In this document: positions 63,868 to 64,000 of the stretch, one piece after another
Numbering within the stretch: position 1 is the stretch's first letter
Layout: the number at the start of each line of letters is the position of its first letter
Assembly: GCF_003570705.1 (NCBI RefSeq)
Contig: NZ_QWVT01000007.1
Span: 1-64,000 of the forward strand
Length of the DNA: 64,000 nt
Origin: Mesobacillus zeae
GTDB taxonomy: Bacteria; Bacillota; Bacilli; Bacillales; Cytobacillaceae
Direction: 5' to 3'
Notes under the pieces: model-generated
What the model saw: the letters and a program-made list of their open reading frames with translations, nothing else
Database searches by the model: none
Told to the model about the DNA's origin: nothing
Made by a program: the position numbers and the translations under genes

Positions 63868-64000
63868 ATGATTAGAACAATTGCTATCACCAAAGACGGA
63901 AAAATCGTAAAGGATGTTCCTCCAGAAATGCTTGTAAGAGGTCAGTACAACTGGTTCTGGGTTGATTTTGACGTGCCGGAAGAAACGGAAATGGCATTGC
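63868..64000 (+). CDS. CorA-family magnesium transporter (N-terminal part only)
   Basis: The window ends within this gene. The visible start MIRTIAITKDGKIVKDVPPE and WVDFDVPEETEM match YfjQ-like CorA proteins. GGGAAGGAG precedes the ATG. Confidence 0.7.
   Translation, partial: MIRTIAITKDGKIVKDVPPEMLVRGQYNWFWVDFDVPEETEMAL

Overview
The window looks like chromosome from a low-G+C, endospore-forming member of the Bacillaceae (a Mesobacillus/Cytobacillus/Bacillus-like genome; genus not resolvable by eye). The evidence is a GerA-type germination operon, two Spo0E-like phosphatases, a RacA chromosome-anchoring protein, two KinA/KinB-like sporulation kinases, an Amj lipid II flippase, T-box and TPP riboswitch leaders, and promoters that read as SigB, SigH and possibly SigG sites.

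Layout. 0-1.3 kb is a conspicuously G+C-rich, actinobacterial-looking pair of coupled genes in an AT-rich setting. 2-5 kb holds small sporulation and secreted or hypothetical genes. 5.3-9.4 kb is a ger operon headed by a 44-codon membrane ORF that is coupled to the A subunit. 9.5-11.7 kb is a four-PAS histidine kinase. 12.1-16.1 kb is a complete heme-stress module (HssRS sensor plus HrtBA efflux) with a perfect HssR direct repeat before hrtB. 16.2-20 kb is a TPP-riboswitch operon for thiamine-precursor salvage (TenA, YkoE, YkoD, YkoC). 20.6-23.5 kb has a ZIP transporter, a PAP2 phosphatase, a coat-like protein and a tiny Cys-rich ORF.

23.6-34.3 kb is a catabolic gene cluster: amidohydrolase, omega-aminotransferase, CoA-acylating semialdehyde dehydrogenase, cupin, MATE exporter, aldehyde dehydrogenase and FAD amine oxidase. 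It is divergent from a MerR regulator whose C-terminal half looks like a zinc ribbon plus a degenerate methyltransferase. The intergenic region carries a textbook MerR-type promoter with a 19-bp spacer filled by a perfect palindrome. The enzymes resemble the Pseudomonas bauABC set and would fit amine or beta-alanine breakdown. 34.9-38.6 kb is a ytrAB-like GntR/ABC operon that ends in an ECF sigma factor.

38.8-50 kb is a zone of gene decay among intact genes (VanW, NadE, RacA, trypsin-like protease, CsbD-like, three GNATs). The broken genes are an RsbR-type co-antagonist with two homopolymer frameshifts, a DUF1259 gene, a CYP152 N-terminal stub, an IS1595 transposase inactivated by an 11-bp triplication, an ATP-grasp tail, and a 192-codon gene with two in-frame stops. 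49.5-64 kb returns to ordinary genes: thioesterase, TolB-like protein, amj, EamA transporter, hydrolase, T-box-controlled argS of the eukaryote-like subclass, nitronate monooxygenase, a KinB-like kinase, a DHA2 MFS transporter and the start of a CorA-like gene. I saw no rRNA, tRNA or CRISPR array.
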